In this document: piece by piece, positions 53,951 through 63,051 of the stretch
Layout of the letters: the number at the start of each line of letters is the position of its first letter
Numbering within the stretch: position 1 is the first letter of the stretch
NCBI RefSeq assembly: GCF_039696035.1
Contig: NZ_CP155567.1
Location: forward strand, 3,591,001 to 3,655,000
DNA from: Microbulbifer sp. SAOS-129_SWC
Lineage (GTDB): Bacteria > Pseudomonadota > Gammaproteobacteria > Pseudomonadales > Cellvibrionaceae
Direction: 5' to 3'
Length of the DNA: 64,000 bases
The notes under the pieces: model-generated
What the model was told of the DNA's origin: nothing
Seen by the model: the letters and a program-made list of their open reading frames with translations, nothing else
Databases searched by the model: none
Made by a program: the position numbers and the translations under genes

Positions 53951-54406
53951 ATGGACAACCACTGGCTGATGAAATCTGAAGTATTGACGCTATTGCGCCG
54001 CTTGCGCAAGCGACTGCAGGCCGAGTTCGATATCACCCTGCGCTTTTCCGATGCGGATCTGGAGGCGCAACTGGCGCGCGCGAGAGAGAGGACAGTAGAC
54101 ACCGAAACCCGGGAGATTATCGCCACCCTGGAATCGCGTCGCGGCGAGCCCTTCACCAGTGGCGATGAGGTGCCGCCGCGCTTCTACCGCGGCCAGCCGA
54201 TCCTGCAGGAAGCCACCCGGCACGAGGATATTTATACGCTGATCTACGGCGATGAACTGCCGCAACACGATGGCTCGCGCCGCGCTAAGGGAGAACCGCT
54301 GCAGGTTTACCGCGGCCAGCCGGTACTGCGCGAGAAACCGGCTCTGGCGGCGCGCGGCCCAAGGCGATACCGCGGCCACAGCATCAGCGGCGGCCGCGGC
54401 CAGTAA
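53951..54406 (+). CDS. Charged protein with three YRGQ/YRGH motifs
   Basis: 151-residue protein I cannot place in a characterised family. The N-terminal half is highly charged and helical (LLRRLRKRLQAEFDITLRF, DLEAQLARARERTVDTE). The C-terminal half carries three spaced motifs: RFYRGQPIL, VYRGQPVLREK and RYRGHSI, resembling the YRG motif of DUF4278 proteins. AGGAG lies 10 bases before ATG 53951 and four before GTG 53945; either could start translation. Divergent from the SRPBCC gene. Motif repetition suggests nucleic-acid or protein binding. Confidence 0.65.
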   Translation: MDNHWLMKSEVLTLLRRLRKRLQAEFDITLRFSDADLEAQLARARERTVDTETREIIATLESRRGEPFTSGDEVPPRFYRGQPILQEATRHEDIYTLIYGDELPQHDGSRRAKGEPLQVYRGQPVLREKPALAARGPRRYRGHSISGGRGQ

Positions 54407-54488
54407 CGGAGCCCCAGCGAAGTGGAGCGGGATTGCGCGGTCGCCTGAAAATCGTTACCGCAAATGGAGTCTATGCGGCCGCAGCAGA

Positions 54489-55058
54489 TCAGGATTTCTT
54501 CACGAACTTGGTCAGGATCACGATGCGCTGGCCATCCACCCGGCCCTCGATCTGTTCCGGGTTTTCGGTAAGGCTGATGCCGCGCACGGCGGTACCGCGT
54601 TTGGCCACAATACTGGTGCCCTTGACGTCCAGGTCCTTGATGATGACCACGTTATCGCCGGCCTGCAGCTGCACGCCGTTGCAGTCACGGTGGATGACCC
54701 GATCGGCATCAGCCACCAGGTCGCCGGCCTCGGCCCAGGCCTGCATCTCGGTGTCCAGATAGAGCATGTCCAGCAGATCCTGTGCCCAGGTCTCACCGGA
54801 GAGGCGTTTCAGCAGACGCCATGCGGCGATCTGCACCGCGGGCACCGGGCTCCACATACTGTCACTGAGGCAGCGCCAGTGATCGCTGTCCAGCGCCGCG
54901 GCGCCATCCAGTTGCGGCAGGCAGGTCGGGCACAGCAACAGATCGGCATCGCCGTGGCCACTCGAAGCCGGCAGCGTGTACGCTGCCAGGTCACCGGTGG
55001 CGGCACAGAGTTCACACTTGCCGCCGCTGCGCTGCATCATTTCCGCCACACTACTCAT
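54489..55058 (-). CDS. phnA: PhnA-family zinc-ribbon protein
   Basis: 189-residue protein of the PhnA/YjdM family, historically linked to phosphonate use but of unproven function. N-terminal zinc ribbon with CELCAATG and CPTC, and the C-terminal domain DVKGTSIVAKRGTAVRGISL with GRVDGQRIVILTKFVKK typical of the family. ATG 55058 is preferred over 55076. Monocistronic. Confidence 0.88.
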   Translation of the reverse strand: MSSVAEMMQRSGGKCELCAATGDLAAYTLPASSGHGDADLLLCPTCLPQLDGAAALDSDHWRCLSDSMWSPVPAVQIAAWRLLKRLSGETWAQDLLDMLYLDTEMQAWAEAGDLVADADRVIHRDCNGVQLQAGDNVVIIKDLDVKGTSIVAKRGTAVRGISLTENPEQIEGRVDGQRIVILTKFVKKS

Positions 55059-55130
55059 CGCCCGCCTCCAAACCATACTGACTGATTAAGGCGCGCATTA
55101 TGCACCACCACCCCCAGGCCACCAACTGCG

Positions 55131-55535
55131 CTACAGGTGTGCGGTCTCTTCCGGCTCAGCCTGCCAGTTGTTGTGACGCCCGTCGAAATAGCGCACCGGC
55201 GCACTGCCGAGTTCCGCCGCTGAGACACCGTCCAGCGCGGCGACATTGACGGCAAAATAGTCACCGCCGATCTCCTCGATATAGCCGCGCGCGAACGGAC
55301 GCACACCGCAGTGGCGGCAGAACAGTTGGCGTCCCACTCGGCTGCCAAACTGGTAGTCACTGAGCGCCTCTTCCCCCTGTACCAGGCGAAAGTCCTGCGG
55401 CGGCACCAGCGCGTTCCAGGCGCGCTGCTTGGTGCAGAAAGAGCAATTGCACTTGCCCGTGCCACTGCTCAGATCCAGATCGACTTCGAAGCGCACCTCG
55501 CCGCAGTGACAGCTGCCTGTATGGCTTTTCTTCAT
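55131..55535 (-). CDS. GFA-family zinc protein
   Basis: 134-residue protein of the glutathione-dependent-formaldehyde-activating (GFA) family, a zinc-binding Mss4-like fold: SCHCGEVRFEV, CNCSFCTKQRAW and CRHCGVRPFARGY supply the cysteines. Start ATG 55535. Some members bind glutathione or formaldehyde adducts, which fits the nearby adhC-fghA genes, but most relatives are unassigned. Confidence 0.88.
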   Translation of the reverse strand: MKKSHTGSCHCGEVRFEVDLDLSSGTGKCNCSFCTKQRAWNALVPPQDFRLVQGEEALSDYQFGSRVGRQLFCRHCGVRPFARGYIEEIGGDYFAVNVAALDGVSAAELGSAPVRYFDGRHNNWQAEPEETAHL

Positions 55536-55754
55536 TGACCTTCTCTTACCCCCAACCTCGGCGCGCAACTGGCGCGGCCATGTTGGAATTATTTCCTATA
55601 AAACAACTAAAAATGGGGCGCATAATCTCATAAGAACTATGGAAAAGCTCGCAGCGCGCCACTAATGACGGCTCAGACGCCACACGGCGTCGATATCTAT
55701 ACTGGTTAGCAACTGTCCCGGCCCCGGCCGCTCGTTCCGCACGGAAGCCCCCAA

Positions 55755-57290
55755 TTGCGTCAGATCCCGCTGCTGTTAGTCGCCCTGGTGCCGGCCCTGT
55801 TCCTGTTGGGCGGTTGCGCCGGCCGGGCGGAATTTGCCCCACCGCCGCCGCGCACGCCCAGCTACCACCTGGCCGCGCCGTCCACGGCGGCACTCCCGCG
55901 GATCACCCGCCGGCTCACTGCCGGCCACGACGGGCTGACCGGCGTCTACCCGGTGACCTCGGCACGCAATGCCCTCGCCACGCGCCTGGCGGCCATTCGC
56001 GCGGCACGCGGGTCTATCGACATCCAGTACTTTATCTTCCGCCGCGACGACACCGGGCTGCTGCTGACCCGTGAACTGGTAAGGGCGGCAGCGCGCGGCG
56101 TGCGGGTGCGCTTTCTGCTCGACGATTTCACCACCGGCAATGCTGACAAGGTACTGCTGGCACTGGACCGGCTGCCCAATATCGAGGTGCGCCTGTTCAA
56201 TCCCTTTCCCCACCGGGGGCCCCGGGCACTGGAATTCTTCGCCGATTTTCCGCGTCTGCAGCGGCGTATGCACAACAAATCCCTGACCGTGGACGACAGC
56301 GTCAGCTTTATCGGCGGGCGCAACCTGAGCAACAAGTACTTCGGCATCGATCACGAGATCAATTTCGGCGACCTGGACCTGATCACCATTGGCGCGGCGG
56401 TGGCGGATATCGGTCGCCAGTTCGACGAATACTGGAACAGCTCGTACGCCTTCCCGGTGCGCGCGGCCATTCCACGGCGCCTGCACGCGGATGCCTGGCA
56501 ACTGCTGAAACGCGAACTCGACGGCAATGCGGCCGAACTGCTGGACAGTGACTACGGCCGCAGCCTGGAGCCGTCGCCGGTGATCCGCGCCCTGAGTGAC
56601 AACCCCCAGCTCTGGTACTGGGCACCGGCGCAGGTGCTCTACGACCCGCCGCACAAGGTGGCGATCGCCCCGCAGCGAAACCGCCAGTTCGCCGGCCGCA
56701 CGCTGATGCAGCACATCCTGTCGGCGCAGCGCCAGATCGTGGTGATCTCACCCTACTTCCTGCCCGGCGAGCACTATCTGCAGTTACTGCTGGCAGCGGC
56801 GCGACGCGGTGTGCAGGTCTATATCCTGACCAACTCCCTTGCCTCCACCGACGTGACCCTGGTGCACGGTGCCTATCGCAAATACCGCCGACCACTGCTC
56901 GCCGCCGGTGTGCACCTGTACGAACTGTCGAGCCGGCTGAAGTACAAGCTGGACAACTGGAACGGCGATTCCCGCTCGCTGCTGCACGCCAAGGCCTTTG
57001 TCATCGACGGGCGCGAACTCTATGTGGGGTCGTTCAACCTGGACCGGCGCTCGATCCTGCTGAACACCGAACTGGGGCTGCTGATCGAATCGCCGCGGCT
57101 GGCGGGCGAGATCGCGGACAACTTTATCCACAATGTGGGCGGCAATGCCTACCGGCTGCAATTGCAGCGGGGCGAACTGGTATGGCTGGATCCGCGCGGA
57201 CCCCCCTACAGGCAGGAGCCGAATGCGCGTTGGTGGCAGCGGCTGGGCTCGCAAGTCAGCAGCTGGCTGCCGCTGGAGCCGCTGCTGTAA
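55755..57290 (+). CDS. Lipoprotein phospholipase D/cardiolipin synthase-like enzyme
   Basis: 511-residue PLD-superfamily protein with two HKD motifs: MHNKSLTVDDSVSFIGGRN (His173, Lys175, Asp180) and LHAKAFVIDGRELYVGSFN. Lipoprotein signal with LLGGC (Cys21), so it would be membrane-anchored in the periplasm. Gene order and length resemble ClsC/YmdC-type cardiolipin synthases, but exported lipoproteins of this group can also be nucleases or phospholipases. Start TTG 55755 with GGAAG eight bases upstream. A terminator-like stem separates it from the converging CBS gene. Confidence 0.87.
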   Translation: MRQIPLLLVALVPALFLLGGCAGRAEFAPPPPRTPSYHLAAPSTAALPRITRRLTAGHDGLTGVYPVTSARNALATRLAAIRAARGSIDIQYFIFRRDDTGLLLTRELVRAAARGVRVRFLLDDFTTGNADKVLLALDRLPNIEVRLFNPFPHRGPRALEFFADFPRLQRRMHNKSLTVDDSVSFIGGRNLSNKYFGIDHEINFGDLDLITIGAAVADIGRQFDEYWNSSYAFPVRAAIPRRLHADAWQLLKRELDGNAAELLDSDYGRSLEPSPVIRALSDNPQLWYWAPAQVLYDPPHKVAIAPQRNRQFAGRTLMQHILSAQRQIVVISPYFLPGEHYLQLLLAAARRGVQVYILTNSLASTDVTLVHGAYRKYRRPLLAAGVHLYELSSRLKYKLDNWNGDSRSLLHAKAFVIDGRELYVGSFNLDRRSILLNTELGLLIESPRLAGEIADNFIHNVGGNAYRLQLQRGELVWLDPRGPPYRQEPNARWWQRLGSQVSSWLPLEPLL

Positions 57291-57321
57291 AACCGCTTGC
57301 TGTACCGTCCCGGCGCAGATC

Positions 57322-57353
57322 GGCGGAGGCGCCGTCTCGGCGGCACCTCCGCC
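57322..57353. terminator. Convergent terminator-like stem
   Basis: GGCGGAGGCGCCG pairs with CGGCACCTCCGCC at 12 of 13 positions around a 6-base loop, between the converging PLD and CBS genes. No clear T tract. Confidence 0.55.
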
Positions 57354-57371
57354 TCCCAAGTCCGGCCGGGC

Positions 57372-57788
57372 TCAGTGATGGGCAGACACGCAGGAGGCGA
57401 ACTCGCCACTCTGCTGCTGACTGACAGAGTGGGAGATATCCCCCAAACTCAGAATCCCCACCATGCGCCTTTCACTGTTAATCACCGGCATCCGGCGCAC
57501 CTGTTGTTGCTCCATCGCTTCCAGCACGGTTTCCATTTCATCGTCTTCCCAGCACCACTCGATGCCTTCCGTCATGACATCGCGGGCACTGAGGGAAGAC
57601 AGGTCACCGCTCAGGCTGACCCCGCGACAGGCGATGTCGCGGTCGGTGACCATGCCGATCAGCCGGTCGTTCTCACCGATCGGTACCGCGCCGATATCCT
57701 CGTCGCGCAGGATTTTTGCCACTTCCGACAGCGGCGTATCCGGTGAGCACCAGGTGCAGCCCTGGTGCATTGCATCTCTGACTTTCAT
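57372..57788 (-). CDS. Two-CBS-domain protein
   Basis: 138 residues, tandem CBS pair (about 8-60 and 72-122) that would bind adenosyl nucleotides: TPLSEVAKILRDEDIGAVPI and DEMETVLEAMEQQQVRRMPV. Starts MKVRDAM with TAGGAGG upstream of ATG 57788. No catalytic domain, so a regulator of an unknown partner. Overlaps no gene but is nine bases from Hsp20 on the same strand, suggesting co-expression under stress. Confidence 0.92.
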   Translation of the reverse strand: MKVRDAMHQGCTWCSPDTPLSEVAKILRDEDIGAVPIGENDRLIGMVTDRDIACRGVSLSGDLSSLSARDVMTEGIEWCWEDDEMETVLEAMEQQQVRRMPVINSERRMVGILSLGDISHSVSQQQSGEFASCVSAHH

Positions 57789-57797
57789 GGGAACCTC

Positions 57798-58223
57798 CTA
57801 GTGAATCTCAATGCGCCGACTGGGCGGTGCGGTGGCTTCGCGCTTGGGCGCGGTCAGTGTCAGTACGCCGTCCTTGAAGGTTGCGTCGATATCCTTTTCA
57901 CTGACATCGCCCCCCAGGTTGAAGCTGCGCATATATTTGCCGTAGCGGCGCTCGGAGCGAATCACGCGGCCCTCCTTTTCCTCTTTCTCTTCGCGGTGCA
58001 CCTCGGCCTCCAGGGTCAGCACGCCGTCTTCCAGGGTGATGTTGATATCCTCACGCTTCACCCCGGGAATTTCCGCGCTGATTTGGTATCCCTGCTCGGT
58101 TTCCCGCACGTCGATTCGCGGTGAAAAAAAGCCCTCCCCGCCCTCGCGGGGGCGGCTGGGCGACATCATCTGCTCGAACAGATTGTCCAGATCGAGCAGA
58201 GATCCTCTCGGTATCAGGCTCAT
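57798..58223 (-). CDS. Hsp20/alpha-crystallin small heat-shock protein
   Basis: 141-residue chaperone that holds unfolding proteins. Alpha-crystallin domain from about residue 40 (DVRETEQGYQISAEIPGVK) to the C-terminal REATAPPSRRIEIH, where the IxI-type tail motif (IEI) is seen. ATG 58223 follows a strong AGGAGGTGG ribosome site; GTG 58229 is the alternative. First in the two-gene unit with the CBS gene. Confidence 0.95.
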   Translation of the reverse strand: MSLIPRGSLLDLDNLFEQMMSPSRPREGGEGFFSPRIDVRETEQGYQISAEIPGVKREDINITLEDGVLTLEAEVHREEKEEKEGRVIRSERRYGKYMRSFNLGGDVSEKDIDATFKDGVLTLTAPKREATAPPSRRIEIH

Positions 58224-58466
58224 AACCACCTCCTCGGATGCACAACCGGTCGGGACACCCGGTACCGGGGCACACCCCGCCGTTCAGACGACTCCATTTT
58301 AGGACCGCACACAGACGGCCCGGCCCGCGCACAACGGTTTCTTAAATGATTTGCTTATATCCATGCAGGGGCTGAAAACCTGAGCGTCTGCCGGGTTGCA
58401 CGGGTATTACGGACTGATTCGACCTTTCCTTACCATTGGGAGGGAATAAAAGAGGAGGATACGCGC

Positions 58467-58904
58467 ATGGCACTTGCATGGGTCCTAGTAGCCAACCAAT
58501 CCCACGCCCGCCTGTTCGAGGCCGCCCAACGCTCCGGTGCTCTCGACGAAGTGCAGGCCATGGTTCATCCGGAGAGCCGCCTCAAAGGCCGCGATATCGA
58601 GAGCGACGCCCCCGGGCGCGCCTTCGACAGCAACGGTCAGGGCCGCCACGCGATGGGTAACTCCAGTGAACTGCACCGCCGCGCCGGCAACAAGTTCGCC
58701 AAGGAACTCGCCCATACACTCGAGCGCGGCCGCCAGGAGGGGCGTTATGAAAAGCTCTACATCGTCGCCGAGCCGCAGATGGTCGGCAGTCTGCGCGACG
58801 CCCTGAAACCCGGCACCCGCGCCACCATTGCCGGCGAAACCGGCAAGAACCTGGTCAACAGCGACACCGAGGAGATCCGCGCCCAGTTGCCCTACTGGCT
58901 ATAA
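58467..58904 (+). CDS. Host-attachment-type protein
   Basis: 145-residue protein of the Host_attach family (named after Agrobacterium AtsE). Family pattern: WVLVANQSHARLFEA at the N terminus, KLYIVAEPQMVGSLRDAL near the middle, and LVNSDTEEIRAQLPYWL at the end. The fold resembles archaeal release-factor eRF1 domain 2; in free-living bacteria the role is unknown, commonly stress- or translation-linked. Preceded by a good GAGGAGG site. Divergent from Hsp20/CBS and just upstream of corA. Confidence 0.88.
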   Translation: MALAWVLVANQSHARLFEAAQRSGALDEVQAMVHPESRLKGRDIESDAPGRAFDSNGQGRHAMGNSSELHRRAGNKFAKELAHTLERGRQEGRYEKLYIVAEPQMVGSLRDALKPGTRATIAGETGKNLVNSDTEEIRAQLPYWL

Positions 58905-59032
58905 CCGGCCAGCCCCGGCGGCACAGCGCCGCCGGGAGGGCATCCCGAACGCAAAAACATGAACGCGGCAATTGATTTGCGCCTGCCTGCCTGTAACCAT
59001 GTGCGCTTGGTCACCGGCAGACAGGCGAAACA

Positions 59033-59983
59033 ATGCTGAGACTTTTTGAAGTGGTGCGCGGGCGCATCACCGAACAACCCAACGACAAGGTCACCGAACA
59101 GCAGCTGAGCGACGCGGTGTGGGTCGACCTGCAGGAACCGCAGGAAGAAGAGCGCGAGCTGCTGGAAAAGCTGCTGAGCACCGAGCTGCCGGAAACGGAA
59201 GACGTTGAGGAAATCGAGGCTTCCGCCCGCTTTTTCATCGATGCCGCGGGTGTCCACATCCACTCCCTGTTCCTGTACCAGAGCGAAGGCCGCCACAACA
59301 CCAGCACGGTGGCGTTCATCCTGCAGCCGCAACGACTGATCACCGTGCGCGACAGCGAGCTGGCGGACTTCCGCCTGCTGCGTATGCGCGCCCGGCGCGG
59401 CCAGGTGGAGGCGCTCAACGCGCAGGAACTTGCCGTGCAGGTATTCGAGCAGAAGGTGGAGAACCTGGCCGACGCGCTCGAGGATATCCACCTGAAACTG
59501 GGCGAAGTCAGCTACCTGGTGCTCGAGGACGAAGACGCGGAACTGGAAGATGCCATCGACCTGCTGGCCAAACTGGAGGACAGCAACGGTAAGGTGCACC
59601 TGTGCCTGATGGATACCCGCCGCTCCATCACTTTCCTGCAGCGCCATATCCATATCGACAGTGCCCTGCAGGAGAGCTTTCGCGATATCACCCGCGATAT
59701 CGATACCCTGATGGCACACACCACCTTCCTGTTCAACAAGATCAACTTCCTGATGGACTCCACCCAGGGTTTCATCAATATCGAGCAGAACCAGATCATC
59801 AAGATCTTTTCCATCGCCGCCGTGGTCTTCCTGCCACCGACGATGATTGCCAGTATCTACGGCATGAACTTCCATGAAATTCCGGAGCTGGACTGGTTCT
59901 TCGGTTACCCATGGGCGCTGGGACTGATGCTGCTGTCGGGCATTGCGCCCTATGCGTATTTCAAGAAGAAGGGTTGGCTGTAG
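59033..59983 (+). CDS. corA: CorA-type magnesium/cobalt transporter
   Basis: 316-residue inner-membrane channel for Mg2+ and Co2+. Soluble N-terminal funnel, then two C-terminal membrane helices with the selectivity motif YGMNF (276-280) in the loop between them; ends KKKGWL. No ribosome site of note. Followed by a hairpin plus T5 (60095-60120) that can terminate it. Confidence 0.95.
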   Translation: MLRLFEVVRGRITEQPNDKVTEQQLSDAVWVDLQEPQEEERELLEKLLSTELPETEDVEEIEASARFFIDAAGVHIHSLFLYQSEGRHNTSTVAFILQPQRLITVRDSELADFRLLRMRARRGQVEALNAQELAVQVFEQKVENLADALEDIHLKLGEVSYLVLEDEDAELEDAIDLLAKLEDSNGKVHLCLMDTRRSITFLQRHIHIDSALQESFRDITRDIDTLMAHTTFLFNKINFLMDSTQGFINIEQNQIIKIFSIAAVVFLPPTMIASIYGMNFHEIPELDWFFGYPWALGLMLLSGIAPYAYFKKKGWL

Positions 59984-60090
59984 GGCAGATACCGGTGTTT
60001 ACCCGAACTCTGTGTGCCTCCCGGCATTAAATTCAGTCGCCGCGACACGCAGTTAGTGCTGAAGGCCATTAAGCGGACTGAACGGGATCT

Positions 60091-60233
60091 GTAGGGGCGA
60101 ACCTTGTGTTCGCCCTTTTTCGTTCCGTGCGCTGTGGATAATTCGGTGGCTGTCCCTGAGCAAGAACAGAGTGCCGCGGAACCAAATGCGCACCGTGAGA
60201 AACAACGAGGGCGAACACAAGGTTCGCCCCTAC
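60091..60233. repeat. Palindromic 26-bp inverted repeat pair
   Basis: Perfect 26-bp arms at 60091-60116 and 60208-60233 (starting GTAGGGGCGAACCTTGTGTT), 91 bases between. Each arm is itself a short hairpin. No gene inside. This GTAGGGGCGAA pattern recalls short palindromic repeats spread in many genomes; mobility is inferred. Confidence 0.75.
60095..60120 (+). terminator. corA terminator within a repeated element
   Basis: GGGCGAAC / GTTCGCCC with 5-base loop followed by TTTTT. It is the left arm of the inverted-repeat pair at 60091-60233, so the element may supply the terminator. Confidence 0.7.
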
Positions 60234-60296
60234 GGAAGCAACTCGGCGGGCTACCCGGAAGTGCAGCGCCTTCCGGGGTAACGGCTTCAGCCAGAG

Positions 60297-61808
60297 CTAC
60301 AGGTTCGCAATCTCGATCATCATCGCCGTGTACATCTTCAGGTTCAGGCGCAGCTGGTCCACGGTCATGAACTCGTGCTCGGAGTGGCCGGTATAGGCTT
60401 TGTCGGGCATCGACGGGCCGAAGCTCACCGCGCTGGGCAGCAGCTTGGCGTTGGTGGAACCACCGATCGCCACCGGGCCGGCGTTCTTGATACCGGTGAA
60501 ATGGCGGAACACCTGCAGCAGCGGTTCCACCTGCGGCGCGTTGTCCACGCGGTAGGGATCGCCGAGGTCCACCCCCACGTTGGCCATCTGGATTCCGGTC
60601 GCCTTCTGCCAGTCATCGATGGCGCTGTGGATTTGTGCATCCAGCTTGTCGGCACTCTTGCCGGTGGGGCGGCGCAGGTTCAGGTAGCTGGTGAGGCCCT
60701 TGTCATCCGCCTTGACCATCGTCAGGGCCCCGGTCATCGGCCCCATAAAGTCGTCGCTGTAAGCGATATTGCCGAACTTCTCCGCGAGGATACCGGTGCC
60801 GATCAGATCGTTGATATAGCGTACGGTTGCGCCAGCGGCGTTGGCCGGCCACTGGTAGGCACCCAGGGCATCGGCCAGGAAGGCGATGGCGTTGATGCCA
60901 TGCTGCGGCTCGGAGCTGTGGGTGGCCACACCGCGGGCGGTTACCTCCAGCTTGCCGTCCTTGCGGGCAAACTCGTATTTCACCTTCGGGTGGGTCGCGG
61001 CGCGGGCGCGGATCGCCTTCTCCAGGCCAGCACTCGGGTTGACGATGGTGGCGTGTGCCTCGTCCGGTACCTGGCTGCGGAAATAGCCGCCGTGGAAATC
61101 ACTCAGGTAGGGCTGGCTCTTGTCGGCCAGCGGCTTGTCGACAAAGGTGGCGCGCACTTCGCTCCAGCCTTTCTCCGCGGTGACCACCGGATAGTCGGCA
61201 TCAATGGTGATGTTGTACGCCGGCATATCGTAGTCTTTGAGGAAGGCCTTCAGCGGGCCCCAGTTGGACTCTTCGGCCAGGTAGACAATCAGCTCCACGC
61301 GGCGCTTCATCGGCACGCCCTGGTCCTTGATCGACTTCATGGCGTACAGGGCGGTGGCGATCGGGCCCTTGTCGTCCTCGCTGCCGCGCGCAATCAGCTT
61401 GCCCGGCTCGCTGGTGCGATCCAGTACGAACGGGCTCTTCTTCCACTTGGCCGGGTTGGCCGGCTGCACATCGCCGTGGGTGACGATGCCGATCTTCTCC
61501 GGGCCCTGGCCCAGCGCCACGATCACCACATAGCCGTGGTCCTCACACTCCAGGCCCAGCGCCTCGGCCTTGTCACACAGCGCGCGCTTGAAGCCGGTGA
61601 ACTCCGGGTTTTTCTCCATTGGCAGGTCATCGCGCGCCACGGTTTTGAAATGTACCAGCTCGGCGAGCGTATCGGTCATTGCCGCCTCGTAGTGATCCAC
61701 GGCGTAGTCCGCGGTTTTTTGCGCCACCGGCGATACATCGGCCGCCGCTGCCAGCGGGCACAGCAACAGCGGCGCTGCCAGCCGTGCGAGTTTTGAACGG
61801 AATTTCAC
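60297..61808 (-). CDS. Exported M20-family dipeptidase
   Basis: 503-residue zinc metallopeptidase of family M20 (PepV/carnosinase-like). Signal peptide MKFRSKLARLAAPLLLCPLA, metal-site motifs THGDVQPAN and RGSEDDKGPIA, AEESNWG with catalytic Glu, and C-terminal GHSEHEFM. Start GTG 61808 with GGAG upstream. Exported, so it would split dipeptides in the periplasm, complementing the DPP4-type enzyme. Monocistronic. Confidence 0.9.
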   Translation of the reverse strand: MKFRSKLARLAAPLLLCPLAAAADVSPVAQKTADYAVDHYEAAMTDTLAELVHFKTVARDDLPMEKNPEFTGFKRALCDKAEALGLECEDHGYVVIVALGQGPEKIGIVTHGDVQPANPAKWKKSPFVLDRTSEPGKLIARGSEDDKGPIATALYAMKSIKDQGVPMKRRVELIVYLAEESNWGPLKAFLKDYDMPAYNITIDADYPVVTAEKGWSEVRATFVDKPLADKSQPYLSDFHGGYFRSQVPDEAHATIVNPSAGLEKAIRARAATHPKVKYEFARKDGKLEVTARGVATHSSEPQHGINAIAFLADALGAYQWPANAAGATVRYINDLIGTGILAEKFGNIAYSDDFMGPMTGALTMVKADDKGLTSYLNLRRPTGKSADKLDAQIHSAIDDWQKATGIQMANVGVDLGDPYRVDNAPQVEPLLQVFRHFTGIKNAGPVAIGGSTNAKLLPSAVSFGPSMPDKAYTGHSEHEFMTVDQLRLNLKMYTAMMIEIANL

Positions 61809-61996
61809 AGGTCACTCCATCAATTCGGGAACAGGGGTCACGGGTTCGGGAAACCCGGCATTATACCGCCCCGGTGGCGCCAGATCCCGCCCACCGCGCC
61901 GCAGCGACCGCCTGCTGCGACCTGCCGAGCGCGGCGACAGCAGCTGCTACTATTGAAGCGATAGTCCGCTTCTTATAACGGCAGCCGGGGACCGCA

Positions 61997-62668
61997 ATGG
62001 GCAATTCACTGGCCAAACCTTTCCATCGCCGACAGTGGTTGAGTATTGAGCAGGCCGTCAACCACTTGAGCGCCGTGTCCGAAGAGCCACTCACCAGCGG
62101 CGATCTGGCCGATCTGGCGGAGGAGCACCAGCTGGAACTCTTCTGGTACCGGCCCGGCCAGCAACTGGCCTACCTCGGCCGCCCGGAAGTGCGCGAACTC
62201 GACCAGCCCCTGCGCCTGTGCGCGGAGAACCACAGCGACTGGCATGCCATTGTGGATATCCTGCGCCACCGCCCCGCCCTGCCCGCCTATGAGCAGGACA
62301 CCCCGCTACTGGAAGACGCCGCCGGCGACCGCCTGCGTATCACCTTCGACAATCGCGCCCGCCCGGAACCGTTCAGCAGCCGCTGGTACCCGAACTTCGC
62401 CGAAATCATGCTGCGCCGCCGCGATGTGGAGCAGCTGGAACCGCAGCTGTTCTCCGCCCAGGACGGGGAAGGCGATATGGACGCGCACCTGCTGCTGAAT
62501 GTCATCTGGCAGCTCGAGCAACTGGCGCTGGACAGTATTGAACCGCACCACCCGCCCAGCTGGCTTGCCGACCAGCTGGCGCAGCGCTCTGGCGCTCCCG
62601 ACCGCGGCGCGCTCGAGCGGGTCCTGGCCGCCGCCGAGCGCGAGGGGCAGCGCGGCCACCCGCACTGA
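61997..62668 (+). CDS. Hypothetical protein
   Basis: 223-residue cytosolic protein I do not recognise. N-terminal half has HRRQWLSIEQAVNHLSAVS and LTSGDLADLAEEHQLELFWY, looking like a small helical domain followed by strand-rich middle (LRLCAENHSDWHAIVDIL), and RRRDVEQLEPQLFSAQDGEG near 135-160. The C-terminal third is helical. No signal peptide. A long tandem repeat array starts 60 bases past its stop. Confidence 0.7.
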   Translation: MGNSLAKPFHRRQWLSIEQAVNHLSAVSEEPLTSGDLADLAEEHQLELFWYRPGQQLAYLGRPEVRELDQPLRLCAENHSDWHAIVDILRHRPALPAYEQDTPLLEDAAGDRLRITFDNRARPEPFSSRWYPNFAEIMLRRRDVEQLEPQLFSAQDGEGDMDAHLLLNVIWQLEQLALDSIEPHHPPSWLADQLAQRSGAPDRGALERVLAAAEREGQRGHPH

Positions 62669-62727
62669 CACCCGTTGCTTTCCTCCCGGCCCCCATCCCC
62701 GCACCCACCGTCCGCGGCGCCTGCGCG

Positions 62728-63051
62728 CGGAAATTAGCGGTCCTGCTAATTTTTTACTCACGCCATCCCTGGCGTTGGCCCCTTTCGGGACGCCTGCGGC
62801 GCGGAAATTAGCTGTCCTGCTAATTTTTTACTCACGCCATCCTTGGCGTTCGCCCCTTTCGGGACGCCTGCGGCGCGGAAATTAGCTGTCCTGCTAATTT
62901 TTTACTCACGCCATCCCTGGCGTTCGCCCCTTTCGGGACGCCTGCGGCGCGGAAATTAGCTGTCCTGCTAATTTTTTACTCACGCCATCCTTGGCGTTCG
63001 CCCCTTTCGGGACGCCTGCGGCGCGGAAATTAGCTGTCCTGCTAATTTTTC
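62728..63051. repeat. 74-bp tandem repeat array of terminator-like hairpins
   Basis: Five copies of AAATTAGC-N6-GCTAATTT (starts 62731, 62805, 62879, 62953, 63027; period exactly 74) each followed by T runs. Between them four spacers of the same sequence contain the small hairpin CGCCATCC(C/T)TGGCG and CTTTCGGGACGCCTG. The C/T position alternates copy by copy (C, T, C, T), suggesting growth by duplication of a 148-bp dimer. No coding use. Confidence 0.88.

Noticed and set aside
62728..63051. CRISPR array
   Set aside because: Repeats are contiguous with nearly identical spacers; true CRISPR spacers differ and no cas genes are present.
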